Below are positions 27,574 to 36,553 of a stretch of 64,000 bases of DNA, one piece after another. The stretch spans positions 1 through 64,000 of the forward strand of contig NZ_JAGIPG010000006.1 of NCBI RefSeq assembly GCF_017877055.1, written 5' to 3'. Positions within the stretch are counted from its first letter, which is position 1. Each line of letters opens with the position of its first letter. A model generated the notes under the pieces. It made no database searches. It saw only the letters and a list, made by a program, of their open reading frames with translations, and was not told the DNA's origin. This DNA comes from Neorhizobium galegae. Its GTDB lineage: Bacteria; Pseudomonadota; Alphaproteobacteria; Rhizobiales; Rhizobiaceae. Both the position numbers and the translations under genes were made by a program.

Positions 27574-27648
27574 CGCTTCAGTTCAATCGTTCCTGAAAAT
27601 TTTCATTCGCCAGAGCTGCGTCGCAAGCAGCCAAAGCGGGAGTCTGCC

Positions 27649-27846
27649 ATGCAGAAGCAAGTAATCGAATTCGGCGGCGAGCCCGTCGGTATTGTCATTC
27701 CTGACGCGGACCGGCTGAAGTTCATCGCCGTGAAATTCCATGTCATCGATCTGGACGAACAGCGTTTCGGCTCTGCCGACGAGGTACGTCTTGCGATCCG
27801 CGAGCTGGTTCGCTCGCGCAACAGCGCCTCGGCGGCGCATGTCTGA
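27649..27846 (+). CDS. Small hypothetical protein (65 residues)
   Basis: Open frame with a GGGAG ribosome site 6 bp before the ATG. The protein (MQKQVIEFGGEPVGIVIPD to SRNSASAAHV) is soluble with alternating strand and helix propensity and looks like real coding sequence; similar conserved hypothetical proteins exist in rhizobia, to my recollection. It is closed by a good terminator immediately downstream. I do not recognise a function. Confidence 0.6.
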   Translation: MQKQVIEFGGEPVGIVIPDADRLKFIAVKFHVIDLDEQRFGSADEVRLAIRELVRSRNSASAAHV

Positions 27847-27867
27847 TATTTTTTAAATTCAATTCCA

Positions 27868-27893
27868 AAAGCCGCCCGCGTGGCGGCTTTTTT
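27868..27893. terminator. Bidirectional intrinsic terminator
   Basis: Stem AAAGCCGCC (27868-27876) / GGCGGCTTT (27882-27890) with a 5-base loop, T run on the plus side and A run on the minus side. It separates the small plus-strand gene from the convergent RAM-domain gene. Confidence 0.88.
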
Positions 27894-27900
27894 ATTGCGC

Positions 27901-28137
27901 TCAGAACGCGGTGAAGGTCATCGTCGTCAGCGAACGTTCGATGCCCGGGATGGACGCGATCTTCTCGTTCACGAAGCGGCCGATCTCGTCGTTGTCCTTG
28001 ATATAGACCTTCAACAACAGATCCCAGTCACCGCTGGTCGAATAGAGTTCGGACGCGAGCTCGGTCTTGTAGATGGCGTCGGCAACCTCGTAGGTCTTGC
28101 CGGGCTTGCAGCGGAGCTGGACGAAAATAGGTTTCAT
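27901..28137 (-). CDS. Stand-alone Lrp/AsnC ligand-binding (RAM) domain protein
   Basis: 78 residues forming a single RAM (alpha-beta dimeric barrel) domain: MKPIFVQLRCKPGKTYEVADAI, SELYSTSGDWDLLLKVYI, and the closing IERSLTTMTFTAF strand. The DNA-binding half of Lrp/AsnC proteins is absent. Such free RAM proteins bind amino acids and can modulate full-length Lrp regulators. It lies downstream of and on the same strand as a LysR gene with a 53-bp gap, opposite an amino acid catabolic operon; a role as amino acid sensor is plausible but inferred. Confidence 0.88.
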   Translation of the reverse strand: MKPIFVQLRCKPGKTYEVADAIYKTELASELYSTSGDWDLLLKVYIKDNDEIGRFVNEKIASIPGIERSLTTMTFTAF

Positions 28138-28190
28138 GGACGTCTTCCCGTCGGTCGGATCGCCTTCGCGATCATGATGGACATGCCCGA

Positions 28191-29129
28191 CTATTGGCCG
28201 ATGCGGCCGCCGTTCGCAAGCGTATCCTGGTGAATCTCTTGCCCGTGGATTTCCTGGGTGATCCAGTCCCGGAAGGCGGCAAGCGGCGGATAGGTGGCCC
28301 GGTCGGGCGGATAGGCGAGATGGTATTGCCCGGTCTCCATCCTCTCGGCCTCGACGGCTGGCACCAGCAGGCCCTGTTCCAGCTCCCGGCCGATCAGGAA
28401 CCGCGGCAGCAGGGCGGCCCCCAGTCCGGCGGTTGCCGCCTCCACCATCGTGATGAACTGGTCGAACAGCATGCCGTGCAGTGCGTCGAAGACGATCCGG
28501 TTCTTCGAAAACCACAATTCCCATGCATCCGGCCGCGTATTGAGATGCAGAAGCGGAGCCCGAAGCACATCCGCCGGTGTTTGAAGACCATGCTTGGCCT
28601 TGAAGGCCGGACTGCAGGCCGGCACGACTTCCTCATCCATGAGAAAGGTAAGCGTGGCACCCGGCCAGCGGGCAGAGCCGAAATGAATGGCGGCATCCAG
28701 CGTATCGAATCGGAAGTCGAAAGGCTCGAGCCGCGTGATCAGATTTACCACCATGCCGGGATGCGCATCGAGAAATCGCCCGATCCGCGGCGTCAGCCAT
28801 CGCGTGCCAAAAAATGGCAGGACCGCAAGGTTCAGCGTGCCGCCGGAAGGATTGGCCCTGAGATTGAGCGACGCATGTGAAATACGCCTGAGCGCTTCGC
28901 GCACCTCGCGGGCATAACCGTCGCCGGCAAGCGTCAGCCGGATCGTCTGTCGCTCGCGTAAAAACAGAGCCACGCCAAGCTGTCTTTCGAGCGCCGAAAT
29001 CTGCCGGCTCACGGCGCTCTGGGTCAGGCCGAGCTCGTTTGCCGCGGCGGTGACGCTGCCGGTACGCGCCGCCGCCTCGAAGGCCGAGAGAAGCGAGAAT
29101 GATGGAAGGAAGCGCCGGGGTGGCAGCAT
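28191..29129 (-). CDS. LysR family transcriptional regulator (GcvA-like)
   Basis: 312 residues. The N-terminal winged helix is textbook: LLSAFEAAARTGSVTAAANELGLTQSAVSRQISALERQLGV, followed by a periplasmic-binding-protein-like effector domain (LNLAVLPFFGTRWLTPRIGRFLDAHPGMVVNLITR). It diverges from the FAD oxidoreductase gene over 98 bp, where an inverted element TCGAT-N4-ATCGA lies at 29165-29178. It probably controls the divergent oxidoreductase-dehydrogenase genes; the effector may be an amino acid or its oxidation product. Confidence 0.92.
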   Translation of the reverse strand: MLPPRRFLPSFSLLSAFEAAARTGSVTAAANELGLTQSAVSRQISALERQLGVALFLRERQTIRLTLAGDGYAREVREALRRISHASLNLRANPSGGTLNLAVLPFFGTRWLTPRIGRFLDAHPGMVVNLITRLEPFDFRFDTLDAAIHFGSARWPGATLTFLMDEEVVPACSPAFKAKHGLQTPADVLRAPLLHLNTRPDAWELWFSKNRIVFDALHGMLFDQFITMVEAATAGLGAALLPRFLIGRELEQGLLVPAVEAERMETGQYHLAYPPDRATYPPLAAFRDWITQEIHGQEIHQDTLANGGRIGQ

Positions 29130-29227
29130 GTCATTCCTCCGGCGAATGACCTGTTGAGAACATGTCGATATTCATCGATAACTACTCCCTGTAAAGAGTT
29201 GGCGATCAACACTCCCGGACAATCATC

Positions 29228-30511
29228 ATGCTGAACGATCCCCGCTCTCACGGCCTCTGGGAAAAGACCGCCCCCGCCCCGCCGCTCACCACCCGGCTGG
29301 AGGAGGCGATATCTGCCGATGTTGTGATTGTCGGCGGCGGCTACACGGGCCTTTCGGCGGCCCTGCACCTTGCAGAGGCCGGAACGGATGTCGTACTGCT
29401 CGAAGCCGCGGAGATCGGCTTCGGCGGCGCCGGCCGCAATGTCGGCCTGATCAATGCCGGCATGTGGGTGATGCCGGACGATTTCCCGAAGGAACTCGGT
29501 CCCATCTACGGCGACCGCCTGCTCGAACTGCTCGGCAACGGCCCTGCCCTGGTCCGCGAACTGATCGAAAAACACGCCATCGCCTGCGAACTGGAAAAGA
29601 GTGGCACGCTGCATTGCGCCGTTGGTCCGGAAGGGCTGACGGAACTGGAGGAGCGCGCTCGCCAATGGCAGAAGCGCGGCGCGCCGGTGACCTTGCTCGA
29701 TGCCGCCGAGACGGAAAGGCGTGTTGGTTCCAGTGCCTATGCCGGATCGCTGCTCGACATGCGCGCCGGCACGTTGCAGCCGCTCGCCTATGCCCGCGGC
29801 CTCGCCCATGCGGCGGTGAAGGCCGGCGCCAGGCTCCATACCGGCAGCCCGGTGACCGGCACGGATGACGTCAACGGCCGGAAGGTCGTCAGGACGGGCT
29901 ACGGCGAAGTGACCGCCGATTGGATCATCGTCGCAACCGACGCCTACAGCACGGGCCCCTGGGAGCAGGTGCGCCGCGAACAGGTCTATCTGCCCTATTT
30001 CAACCTTGCCACCACGCCGCTCGGCGACAACCTGCGCCGTTCGATCCTGCCCGGCCGCGAAGGCTGCTGGGACACCAAGGACATCCTCTCCTCCTTCCGC
30101 ATGGACCAGGCCGGCCGGCTCGTCTTCGGTTCGGTCGGCGCGTTGCGCGGCACCGGAACGGGGATCCACAAGAGCTGGGCGCGGCGCTCGCTGAAGCGGC
30201 TCTTTCCGCAGCTCGGAGACGTGGAATTCGAGGCCGAATGGTATGGTCAGATCGGCATGACCGACAATGCGCTTCCGCGTTTTCACAAATTCGGCCGCAA
30301 CGTGCTCGGTTTTTCCGGTTACAATGGTCGCGGCATCGCGCCGGGCACGACATTCGGTAAACTGCTGGCACGCCATATCCTCGGCGAGGTTTCGGAAACC
30401 GACCTCCCGCTGCCGCTGACCGAGGTTCAGGAACCCGGCTTCCGCGCCGTAAAGGAAGCCTATTATGAAGCGGGCGCGCAGATCGCCCATTTCACCGGCG
30501 AACGGTTCTGA
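29228..30511 (+). CDS. FAD-dependent amino acid oxidoreductase (DAO family; possible L-pipecolate oxidase)
   Basis: 427-residue DAO-family flavoenzyme. The dinucleotide motif VVIVGGGYTGLSAALHLAE is near residue 32 and the C-terminal FAD-contact region NVLGFSGYNGRGIAPGT is intact. Next gene encodes an aldehyde dehydrogenase of the aminoadipate-semialdehyde type, the same order as amaA-amaB for L-pipecolate/lysine catabolism in Pseudomonas. That context, not the active site, is the basis for the pipecolate suggestion; related enzymes also oxidise other secondary amines. Probably regulated by the divergent LysR protein. Confidence 0.82.
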   Translation: MLNDPRSHGLWEKTAPAPPLTTRLEEAISADVVIVGGGYTGLSAALHLAEAGTDVVLLEAAEIGFGGAGRNVGLINAGMWVMPDDFPKELGPIYGDRLLELLGNGPALVRELIEKHAIACELEKSGTLHCAVGPEGLTELEERARQWQKRGAPVTLLDAAETERRVGSSAYAGSLLDMRAGTLQPLAYARGLAHAAVKAGARLHTGSPVTGTDDVNGRKVVRTGYGEVTADWIIVATDAYSTGPWEQVRREQVYLPYFNLATTPLGDNLRRSILPGREGCWDTKDILSSFRMDQAGRLVFGSVGALRGTGTGIHKSWARRSLKRLFPQLGDVEFEAEWYGQIGMTDNALPRFHKFGRNVLGFSGYNGRGIAPGTTFGKLLARHILGEVSETDLPLPLTEVQEPGFRAVKEAYYEAGAQIAHFTGERF

Positions 30512-30568
30512 TTGTAAAACCGCCGCCGATTTGTAGATTGACGCAAAATTCGACATCCGGAGACTGAT

Positions 30569-32110
30569 ATGACGCTCGCCACTCTCGACCTCGCCGCTGA
30601 GGTGAAAACCATTCTGAGCGATCTCGGCGTCAAAGCCGAAAGCTATACCGGCGGCACGCTCGCCGTCCGTTCGCCGATCACCGGCCTGGAAATCGGCAGA
30701 CTGCCGGAAGAAACCATTGCCAGTGCCGCGAAGGCGATCGATGCCGCTCATGCGGCCTTCCTCGAATGGCGTCTGGTCCCGGCCCCGAAGCGCGGCGAAC
30801 TGATCCGCCTGCTCGGCGAGGAACTGCGCGCGGCCAAGACCGCACTCGGGAGGCTGGTGTCGATCGAAGTCGGCAAGGTCACCTCCGAAGGCCTCGGCGA
30901 AGTGCAGGAAATGATCGACATCTGCGATTTCGCCGTCGGCCTTTCCCGCCAGCTCTACGGCCTGACGATCGCCACCGAGCGGTCCGAACACCGGATGATG
31001 GAAACCTGGCATCCGCTCGGCGCGATCGGCATCATTTCCGCCTTCAACTTCCCGGTCGCCGTCTGGTCCTGGAATGCGGCGCTCGCCATCGTCTGCGGCA
31101 ATTCCACCGTCTGGAAGCCGTCGGAAAAGACGCCGCTGACCGCGCTCGCCACCCAGGCGATCTTCGAAAAGGCGCTTGCCCGTTTCGTCGCCGACGGCGG
31201 AAAGGCGCCGAAGAACCTCTCGACCCTTCTGATCGGCGGCCGCGACATCGGCGAAGTCCTGGTCGATCACGACAAGATCCCGCTCGTCTCCGCAACCGGC
31301 TCGACGGCAATGGGCCGGGCCGTCGGCCCGCGGCTTGCGTCGCGCTTTGCCCGCTCGCTGCTGGAACTCGGCGGCAACAATGCCGCGATCGTCGCGCCGA
31401 CCGCCGATCTCGACCTGACGCTGCGCGGCGTCGCCTTCGCCGCCATGGGCACGGCCGGCCAGCGCTGCACCTCGTTGCGCCGCCTCTTCGTGCATGACAG
31501 CGTATACGAAACGCTGGTGCCCCGCCTCGCCAAGGCCTACCAGTCCGTGACGATCGGCAGCCCGCTCGAAACCGGCAATCTCGTCGGCCCGCTGATCGAC
31601 AAGGCCGCCTATGACAAGATGCAGAAGGCGCTGGAAGCGGCCAAGGCCGAAGGCGGCAAGGTGACCGGCGGCGAACGTGTTCACCAAGACGAGGCGGCAG
31701 ACGCCTATTACGTCCGCCCGGCGATCGTCGAGATGCCGGCCCAGACCGGTCCGGTCAAGGACGAGACCTTCGCCCCGATCCTCTACGTGATGAAATATTC
31801 GAGCTTCGACGAGGCGCTCGCCCTGCACAACGACGTACCGCAGGGCCTTTCCTCCTCGATCTTCACCAACGACATGCGCGAGGCGGAAACCTTCGTCTCC
31901 GCCCGTGGCTCCGATTGCGGCATCGCCAACGTCAATATCGGCCCTTCGGGCGCCGAAATCGGCGGCGCGTTCGGTGGCGAGAAGGAAACCGGCGGCGGCC
32001 GCGAATCCGGCTCCGACGCATGGAGGGTCTATATGCGCCGCGCCACCAATACGCTGAACTACGGCCGCACCCTGCCGCTCGCGCAGGGCGTCAAGTTCGA
32101 CATCGAATAA
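30569..32110 (+). CDS. Aldehyde dehydrogenase, ALDH7-type (probable L-aminoadipate-semialdehyde/P6C dehydrogenase)
   Basis: 513 residues of the antiquitin-like ALDH7 group, NAD-dependent. Features: NFPVAVWSWNAALAIVCGNSTVWKPSEKTPL, the Rossmann GSTAMG, base Glu in LELGGNN, and nucleophile Cys in GQRCTSLRR; C-terminal GGAFGGEKETGGGRESGSDAW is characteristic of ALDH7. In lysine/pipecolate degradation it oxidises the semialdehyde in equilibrium with piperideine-6-carboxylate to 2-aminoadipate. It follows the FAD oxidase by 57 bp and precedes a P1 peptidase by 3 bp, forming one operon. Confidence 0.88.
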   Translation: MTLATLDLAAEVKTILSDLGVKAESYTGGTLAVRSPITGLEIGRLPEETIASAAKAIDAAHAAFLEWRLVPAPKRGELIRLLGEELRAAKTALGRLVSIEVGKVTSEGLGEVQEMIDICDFAVGLSRQLYGLTIATERSEHRMMETWHPLGAIGIISAFNFPVAVWSWNAALAIVCGNSTVWKPSEKTPLTALATQAIFEKALARFVADGGKAPKNLSTLLIGGRDIGEVLVDHDKIPLVSATGSTAMGRAVGPRLASRFARSLLELGGNNAAIVAPTADLDLTLRGVAFAAMGTAGQRCTSLRRLFVHDSVYETLVPRLAKAYQSVTIGSPLETGNLVGPLIDKAAYDKMQKALEAAKAEGGKVTGGERVHQDEAADAYYVRPAIVEMPAQTGPVKDETFAPILYVMKYSSFDEALALHNDVPQGLSSSIFTNDMREAETFVSARGSDCGIANVNIGPSGAEIGGAFGGEKETGGGRESGSDAWRVYMRRATNTLNYGRTLPLAQGVKFDIE

Positions 32111-32113
32111 TCG

Positions 32114-33112
32114 ATGGCCGCTACGCTGAACCTGCTGACCGATATCGGTGGCGTGGCCGTCGGCCACGCCACCGATCTTGCCTTGGGTTCGGGCGTCACG
32201 GCTATTGTCTTCGACGAACCGGCGATCGCTTCCGGCTCCGTGCTCGGCGGTGCGCCGGGCGGGCGGGATACGGCTCTGCTCGATCCTTCTATGACTGTAC
32301 AGACCGTCGATGCCTTCGTTCTGTCGGGGGGCTCGGCCTTTGGGCTGGATGCGGCCGGCGGCGTGCAGTCGGGCCTGCGCGAGATCGGCCGCGGTTTCCA
32401 GGTCGGCAGCGTCCGCGTGCCGATCGTGCCGCAGGCGATCCTGATGGACCTGCTGAACGGCGGAAACAAGGACTGGGGCCTGCATTCGCCCTATCGCGAC
32501 ATGGGCTATCAAGCCTTCAAGGCGGCCGCCAAGGGTCCGTTCGCGCTCGGAACCATAGGAGCCGGCACGGGCGCCACGACCGCGACGTTCAAGGGCGGCA
32601 TCGGCTCGGCAAGCGCCAAGTCATCTTCCGGTCATTGGGTTGCGGCGCTCGTAGCCGCCAATGCGCTGGGTTCGGCGACAATCGGCGAAGGCCCGCATTT
32701 CTGGGCGGCTCCCTTTGAGGAAAAGAAGGAATTCGGCGGTCTTGGACTCCCTCCGACTTTCGACAATCGCATGCGCCTGAAGGGCCGCAACGTGACCTCA
32801 ACGACCATAGGCGTCATCGTCACCGATGCCGTGCTGGCCAAGGCGCAGGCACACCGGCTCTCCATCCTCGCTCATGACGGCCTCGCCCGGGCGATCCTGC
32901 CGGCCCACCTGCCGTTCGACGGCGACACGATCTTTTCGGCGGCGACCGGTGCTAAACCGTTAAACGACCCGTCGGATTTCATGGAGATCTGCCATCTGAC
33001 GACGCTGGTGACCGCCCGCGCCGTGGCCCGCGGTGTCTATGAGGCGGCGGCTTTGCCCGTTGCAAATGCCCAGATCGCCTGGCGCGACAAATTCACTTCC
33101 CCGGCTCAATAG
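32114..33112 (+). CDS. P1 family peptidase/aminopeptidase (DmpA/BapA superfamily)
   Basis: 332-residue Ntn-type self-processing hydrolase. The fold's landmarks are LTDIGGVAVGHATD at the start, LSGGSAFGLDAAGGV, GAGTGATTATFKGGIGSAS and the segment STTIGVIVTDA, where related enzymes cleave themselves to free the catalytic nucleophile. Substrates in the family include beta-peptides, D-amino acid amides and nylon oligomers; none can be named here. Translation likely couples to the dehydrogenase (3-bp gap). Its 3' end overlaps the convergent cobC gene by 20 bp. Confidence 0.85.
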   Translation: MAATLNLLTDIGGVAVGHATDLALGSGVTAIVFDEPAIASGSVLGGAPGGRDTALLDPSMTVQTVDAFVLSGGSAFGLDAAGGVQSGLREIGRGFQVGSVRVPIVPQAILMDLLNGGNKDWGLHSPYRDMGYQAFKAAAKGPFALGTIGAGTGATTATFKGGIGSASAKSSSGHWVAALVAANALGSATIGEGPHFWAAPFEEKKEFGGLGLPPTFDNRMRLKGRNVTSTTIGVIVTDAVLAKAQAHRLSILAHDGLARAILPAHLPFDGDTIFSAATGAKPLNDPSDFMEICHLTTLVTARAVARGVYEAAALPVANAQIAWRDKFTSPAQ

Positions 33113-34133
33113 TTTTCAAGGCTTCTTCGAGCCGTGGCCAGTCGCTCTTGCCGGGAAGGCCGATCCTCAGATCATCGGGTCGTTCCTCGAACCGGCGCAC
33201 CAGAATTCCCTGTTCCCCGAGGTGCCGGAAAACCGCCTGCGCCCGCGGATCGCGGATGAACCGGAAGAGCGATGTTCCGCCTACGACAGGTATTCCGGCA
33301 GCACCGAGCAGAGCATCCAGCCGCGCCGCCTCCTCTTTCAGCTTCAGCCGCATCGCATTCTGCCATTTGGTATCGCCGAGCGCCTCATTTGCCACGTGCA
33401 ATGCCGGGCCGGACACTGCCCACGGGCCGAGCCGGTTCTCGATCCGCGCGATCGTTTGCGGATGCGAAATCACGAAGCCAAGCCGCAGGCCAGCCATGCC
33501 GTAGAACTTGCCGAAGGACCGCAGCACCACCAACCCGCCGGCATCCACCGCATCGGTGACGCTCGATGCTTCCGAGACGTCCATGAACGCCTCGTCCACG
33601 ACCAACAGCCCGCCTTTCGCGCGCATGATTGCGGCAAGCGCCAAGAGATCGGCACGCGGGACGATACGTCCGGTCGGGTTGTTGGGATTGACGATGACAG
33701 CGAGGTCCGCTTCCGCCAGCCGATCCAGATCGTCGGTTTCGGTGACTTCCAAACCGGAAAGCCGCGCCGCGCGGGCATGCTCCGCATAGGTGGGCGAAAG
33801 AACCGCAGCGCGGCCTTTCCGGGCGACCAGATCGGCGACCATCGGCAGCAGGATCTGTGTCCCAGGCCCCGCCGCGACATGTGCCGCCGATGGCGCGCCG
33901 TAGGCAGCAGCGGCAAGGGCCTTCAGCCTTTCCGCCGATGCGACGTCAGGCAGTCGCGTGAAAGCATTGCCGGGCAGCGGCGAATGCGGATAGGAATACG
34001 GGCTGATACCGGTGGAAAGATCGACCCAGGGTTCCGGCGCATGTGGAAACAGCGCCCGGGCACGGGAAAGATTGCCGCCGTGCTGTATCGGATCACCAAT
34101 TTCGTCGCCAATCTCAGGGCCTGCCAACTTCAT
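33093..34133 (-). CDS. cobC: Threonine-phosphate decarboxylase, cobalamin biosynthesis
   Basis: PLP enzyme of aminotransferase fold I (histidinol-phosphate aminotransferase-like) that makes (R)-1-amino-2-propanol phosphate for the nucleotide loop of cobalamin (Salmonella name CobD). The PLP Lys is in RSFGKFYGMAGLRLG; VNPNNPTGR and VVDEAF are present. The ATG at 34131-34133 gives 346 residues and shares bases with the ATG of cobD on the other strand. AAGG just upstream lies within the cobD coding region. A 13-codon longer start lacks a ribosome site. Overlaps P1 peptidase 3' end by 20 bp. Confidence 0.93.
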   Translation of the reverse strand: MKLAGPEIGDEIGDPIQHGGNLSRARALFPHAPEPWVDLSTGISPYSYPHSPLPGNAFTRLPDVASAERLKALAAAAYGAPSAAHVAAGPGTQILLPMVADLVARKGRAAVLSPTYAEHARAARLSGLEVTETDDLDRLAEADLAVIVNPNNPTGRIVPRADLLALAAIMRAKGGLLVVDEAFMDVSEASSVTDAVDAGGLVVLRSFGKFYGMAGLRLGFVISHPQTIARIENRLGPWAVSGPALHVANEALGDTKWQNAMRLKLKEEAARLDALLGAAGIPVVGGTSLFRFIRDPRAQAVFRHLGEQGILVRRFEERPDDLRIGLPGKSDWPRLEEALKTIEPGK

Positions 34134-35097
34134 GTTCCTTCTCGCATTTTTCGCCCTGATCACGGAGCGCATCTTCGGTTATCCGGACTGGCTGTTCCGG
34201 CGCATCGGCCATCCGGTCACCTGGATCGGCGCATTGATATCCCGGCTCGACCGCGATCTGAACCGCGAAAGCGACGACTTCTCCACGCGCAAGCGAAAGG
34301 GCGTGTACGCGCTTCTGGCACTTCTCGGCATCACAACCCTGCTCGGCCTGGTGATCGAATACGACCTGATGATGCTCCCCTTCGGGCCAATCCTGCTGGT
34401 TCTGATCGCCGCCAGCCTCCCCGCTCAGAAAAGCCTCGAAACCCATGTCGAAGCCGTCGCGACGGCGCTGCGAGACGGAGGGCTGTTGGCCGGGCGCAAG
34501 GCCGTTTCCAAAATCGTCGGGCGCGATCCCGAAAAACTCGATGAAGCCGCCGTCTGCCGCGCGGCGATCGAGAGTCTTGCCGAGAATTTTTCGGACGGCG
34601 TCGTGGCGCCAGCCTTCTGGATGGGGATCTTCGGGCTGGCCGGTGGCGTCGGTTACAAGGCGGCCAATACCGCCGACAGCATGATCGGCCACAAGCTGCC
34701 GCGATACGAAGCCTTCGGCTGGGCGGCGGCGCGTTTCGACGACCTCATCAACCTGCCCGCCTCGCGCCTGAGCGCTCTGCTTTTCGCGGTTGCAGCGGGT
34801 TTTATCGATGGCGCCTCGCCCGGAAACGCGGTCCGCGCCGTCAGGCGGGATGCTCGTCATCACCGTTCGCCGAATGCCGGCTGGCCCGAAGCGGCGATGG
34901 CCGGCGCGCTCGGCATTGCGCTCGCCGGACCGCGCAGTTATGGCGGCCGGATGATCGAGGCGCGTTTCATGGGCGAAGGTGGCCGCTCCGAACTCAACCA
35001 CCACGACATCCGCCGCGCGCTGAAGCTCGCCCGCATCGCCGACGCGCTGCTGATCGGCCTCTTCGGCCTGATGGCGTGGATCATCTGGCAAGTTTGA
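34132..35097 (+). CDS. cobD: Adenosylcobinamide-phosphate synthase (CbiB)
   Basis: Integral membrane enzyme attaching aminopropanol phosphate to adenosylcobyric acid. 321 residues with several membrane segments ([18 protein letters not shown] at the start; [44 protein letters not shown] at the end) and family motifs [37 protein letters not shown] and [15 protein letters not shown]. The start codon overlaps that of cobC in the sequence CATG, so the two genes are head to head with no spacer. The product of CobC is the co-substrate of CobD, matching the pairing. Confidence 0.95.
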   Translation: MFLLAFFALITERIFGYPDWLFRRIGHPVTWIGALISRLDRDLNRESDDFSTRKRKGVYALLALLGITTLLGLVIEYDLMMLPFGPILLVLIAASLPAQKSLETHVEAVATALRDGGLLAGRKAVSKIVGRDPEKLDEAAVCRAAIESLAENFSDGVVAPAFWMGIFGLAGGVGYKAANTADSMIGHKLPRYEAFGWAAARFDDLINLPASRLSALLFAVAAGFIDGASPGNAVRAVRRDARHHRSPNAGWPEAAMAGALGIALAGPRSYGGRMIEARFMGEGGRSELNHHDIRRALKLARIADALLIGLFGLMAWIIWQV

Positions 35098-36550
35098 GCA
35101 GCCCATCCAGATCGAGATGCTTTTCCATATGTGCGGCGAGGCGATCGAGCACCGCGTCAACGCCGGCCTCGTAGTCCAGGCCCGACACGGATCCCCCGAG
35201 CCGCGTCAGCCAGGCCGACCGCTGCCGGTCGTCCGAGAACAGTCCATGCAGATAGGTGCCCCAGACCCGGCCATCCGCCGATATCGCACCTTCCGGGTTA
35301 CCGCCGATCACCGAGAACGGTCGCCCGCAATCGGCGCCTGTGGTTCGGCCGATATGCATTTCATATCCGGACAGGGAGATTCCGTCGAAACTCTCGCCCG
35401 CAACGGCCTCCAGCCGTTTATCGCCCGCAAGAACCGTCTCGACATCCAGCAGGCCAAGCCCCTCGATCGAGCCGGGCGGCCCTTCCGTCCCTTCCGGATC
35501 GGAAATCGTCTTGCCGAGCATCTGGTATCCGCCGCAGAGACCGAGCACCCGCCCGCCGCGGCGGACATGCGCGGCGATATCCACGTCGAAGCCGGCCTCC
35601 TTCAGCGCAGCCAGGTCGGATATCGTCGCCTTCGAACCGGTGAGCAGCACGAGATCGCAATCGCCGGGGATCACCTGCCCCGGCCGGACCCGGATCAGAT
35701 CGACATCCGGCTCGGCTTCCAGCGGATCGAGATCGTCGAAATTGGAGATATGCGGCAGGATCGGCACCGCGATCCTGATCTTCGCACCCACCTTCCGCAC
35801 CGAAGGCGCGTTGAGGCCGAGCGCATCTTCCGCCGGCAGCCGGGCCGCATCGGCAAAATGCGGCAGCAGCCCGATCGGCTGCCAGCCGGTGAGATCCCCG
35901 ATTATCCGCATGCCCTCGGCAAACAAGCTAGGATCGCCGCGAAACCGGTTGACGATGAAGCCCCGGATCATCACCGCATCCTCGGCGTCGAGGACGAGCT
36001 TGGTCCCGGCAAGGCTTGCGATAACCCCGCCGCGGTCGATATCGCCGATCAGCACCACCGGCACGTCGGCGGCCCGGGCAAACCCCATATTGGCGATGTC
36101 GTTATGGCGAAGATTGATTTCCGATGCGCTGCCGGCGCCTTCGACCAGGACGAGATCGGCCTGGTTGCGGAGGATTTCGAAACTTTCCAGGACCCGCGGC
36201 ATCAGTGTCCGTTTCAGGATCTGATACTCGGCGGCCTTGGCATTGCCTTCGACCCTACCTTGCACCACCACCTGCGCGCCGACCTCGCTCTGCGGCTTCA
36301 AGAGCACCGGGTTCATATGGACGCTGAGCGGCACCCCCGCTGCCCGCGCCTGCAGCGCCTGCGCCCGTCCGATCTCGCCGCCAACCGCTGTGACCGCCGC
36401 ATTGTTCGACATGTTCTGCGGCTTGAACGGCAGTATCCTCAGGCCGCGCAACGTGAAAGCGCGGGCAAGCCCGGCTACGACCAGCGACTTGCCCACATCC
36501 GAGCCCGTTCCCTGAAACATCAGCGCCCGAGCGGGCTTGACCGCAACCAT
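35081..36550 (-). CDS. cobQ: Cobyric acid synthase
   Basis: Glutamine-dependent amidase forming the b, d, e and g amides of adenosylcobyrinic acid diamide. 489 residues: N-terminal dethiobiotin-synthase-like ATPase ([31 protein letters not shown]) and a C-terminal class I amidotransferase with nucleophile Cys in [12 protein letters not shown] and the late His of GTYLHGLF. Its 3' end overlaps convergent cobD by 17 bp; cobO lies 3 bp upstream on the same strand. Part of the riboswitch-controlled cbtB-cbtA-cobO-cobQ transcript. Confidence 0.96.
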   Translation of the reverse strand: MVAVKPARALMFQGTGSDVGKSLVVAGLARAFTLRGLRILPFKPQNMSNNAAVTAVGGEIGRAQALQARAAGVPLSVHMNPVLLKPQSEVGAQVVVQGRVEGNAKAAEYQILKRTLMPRVLESFEILRNQADLVLVEGAGSASEINLRHNDIANMGFARAADVPVVLIGDIDRGGVIASLAGTKLVLDAEDAVMIRGFIVNRFRGDPSLFAEGMRIIGDLTGWQPIGLLPHFADAARLPAEDALGLNAPSVRKVGAKIRIAVPILPHISNFDDLDPLEAEPDVDLIRVRPGQVIPGDCDLVLLTGSKATISDLAALKEAGFDVDIAAHVRRGGRVLGLCGGYQMLGKTISDPEGTEGPPGSIEGLGLLDVETVLAGDKRLEAVAGESFDGISLSGYEMHIGRTTGADCGRPFSVIGGNPEGAISADGRVWGTYLHGLFSDDRQRSAWLTRLGGSVSGLDYEAGVDAVLDRLAAHMEKHLDLDGLLKLAR

Positions 36551-36553
36551 CGC

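Noticed and set aside
29024-32512. 1162-codon open frame on the minus strand
   Set aside because: Antisense to the FAD oxidoreductase and aldehyde dehydrogenase genes, with low-complexity Arg/Ala/Asp/Gly sequence and no recognisable motif.
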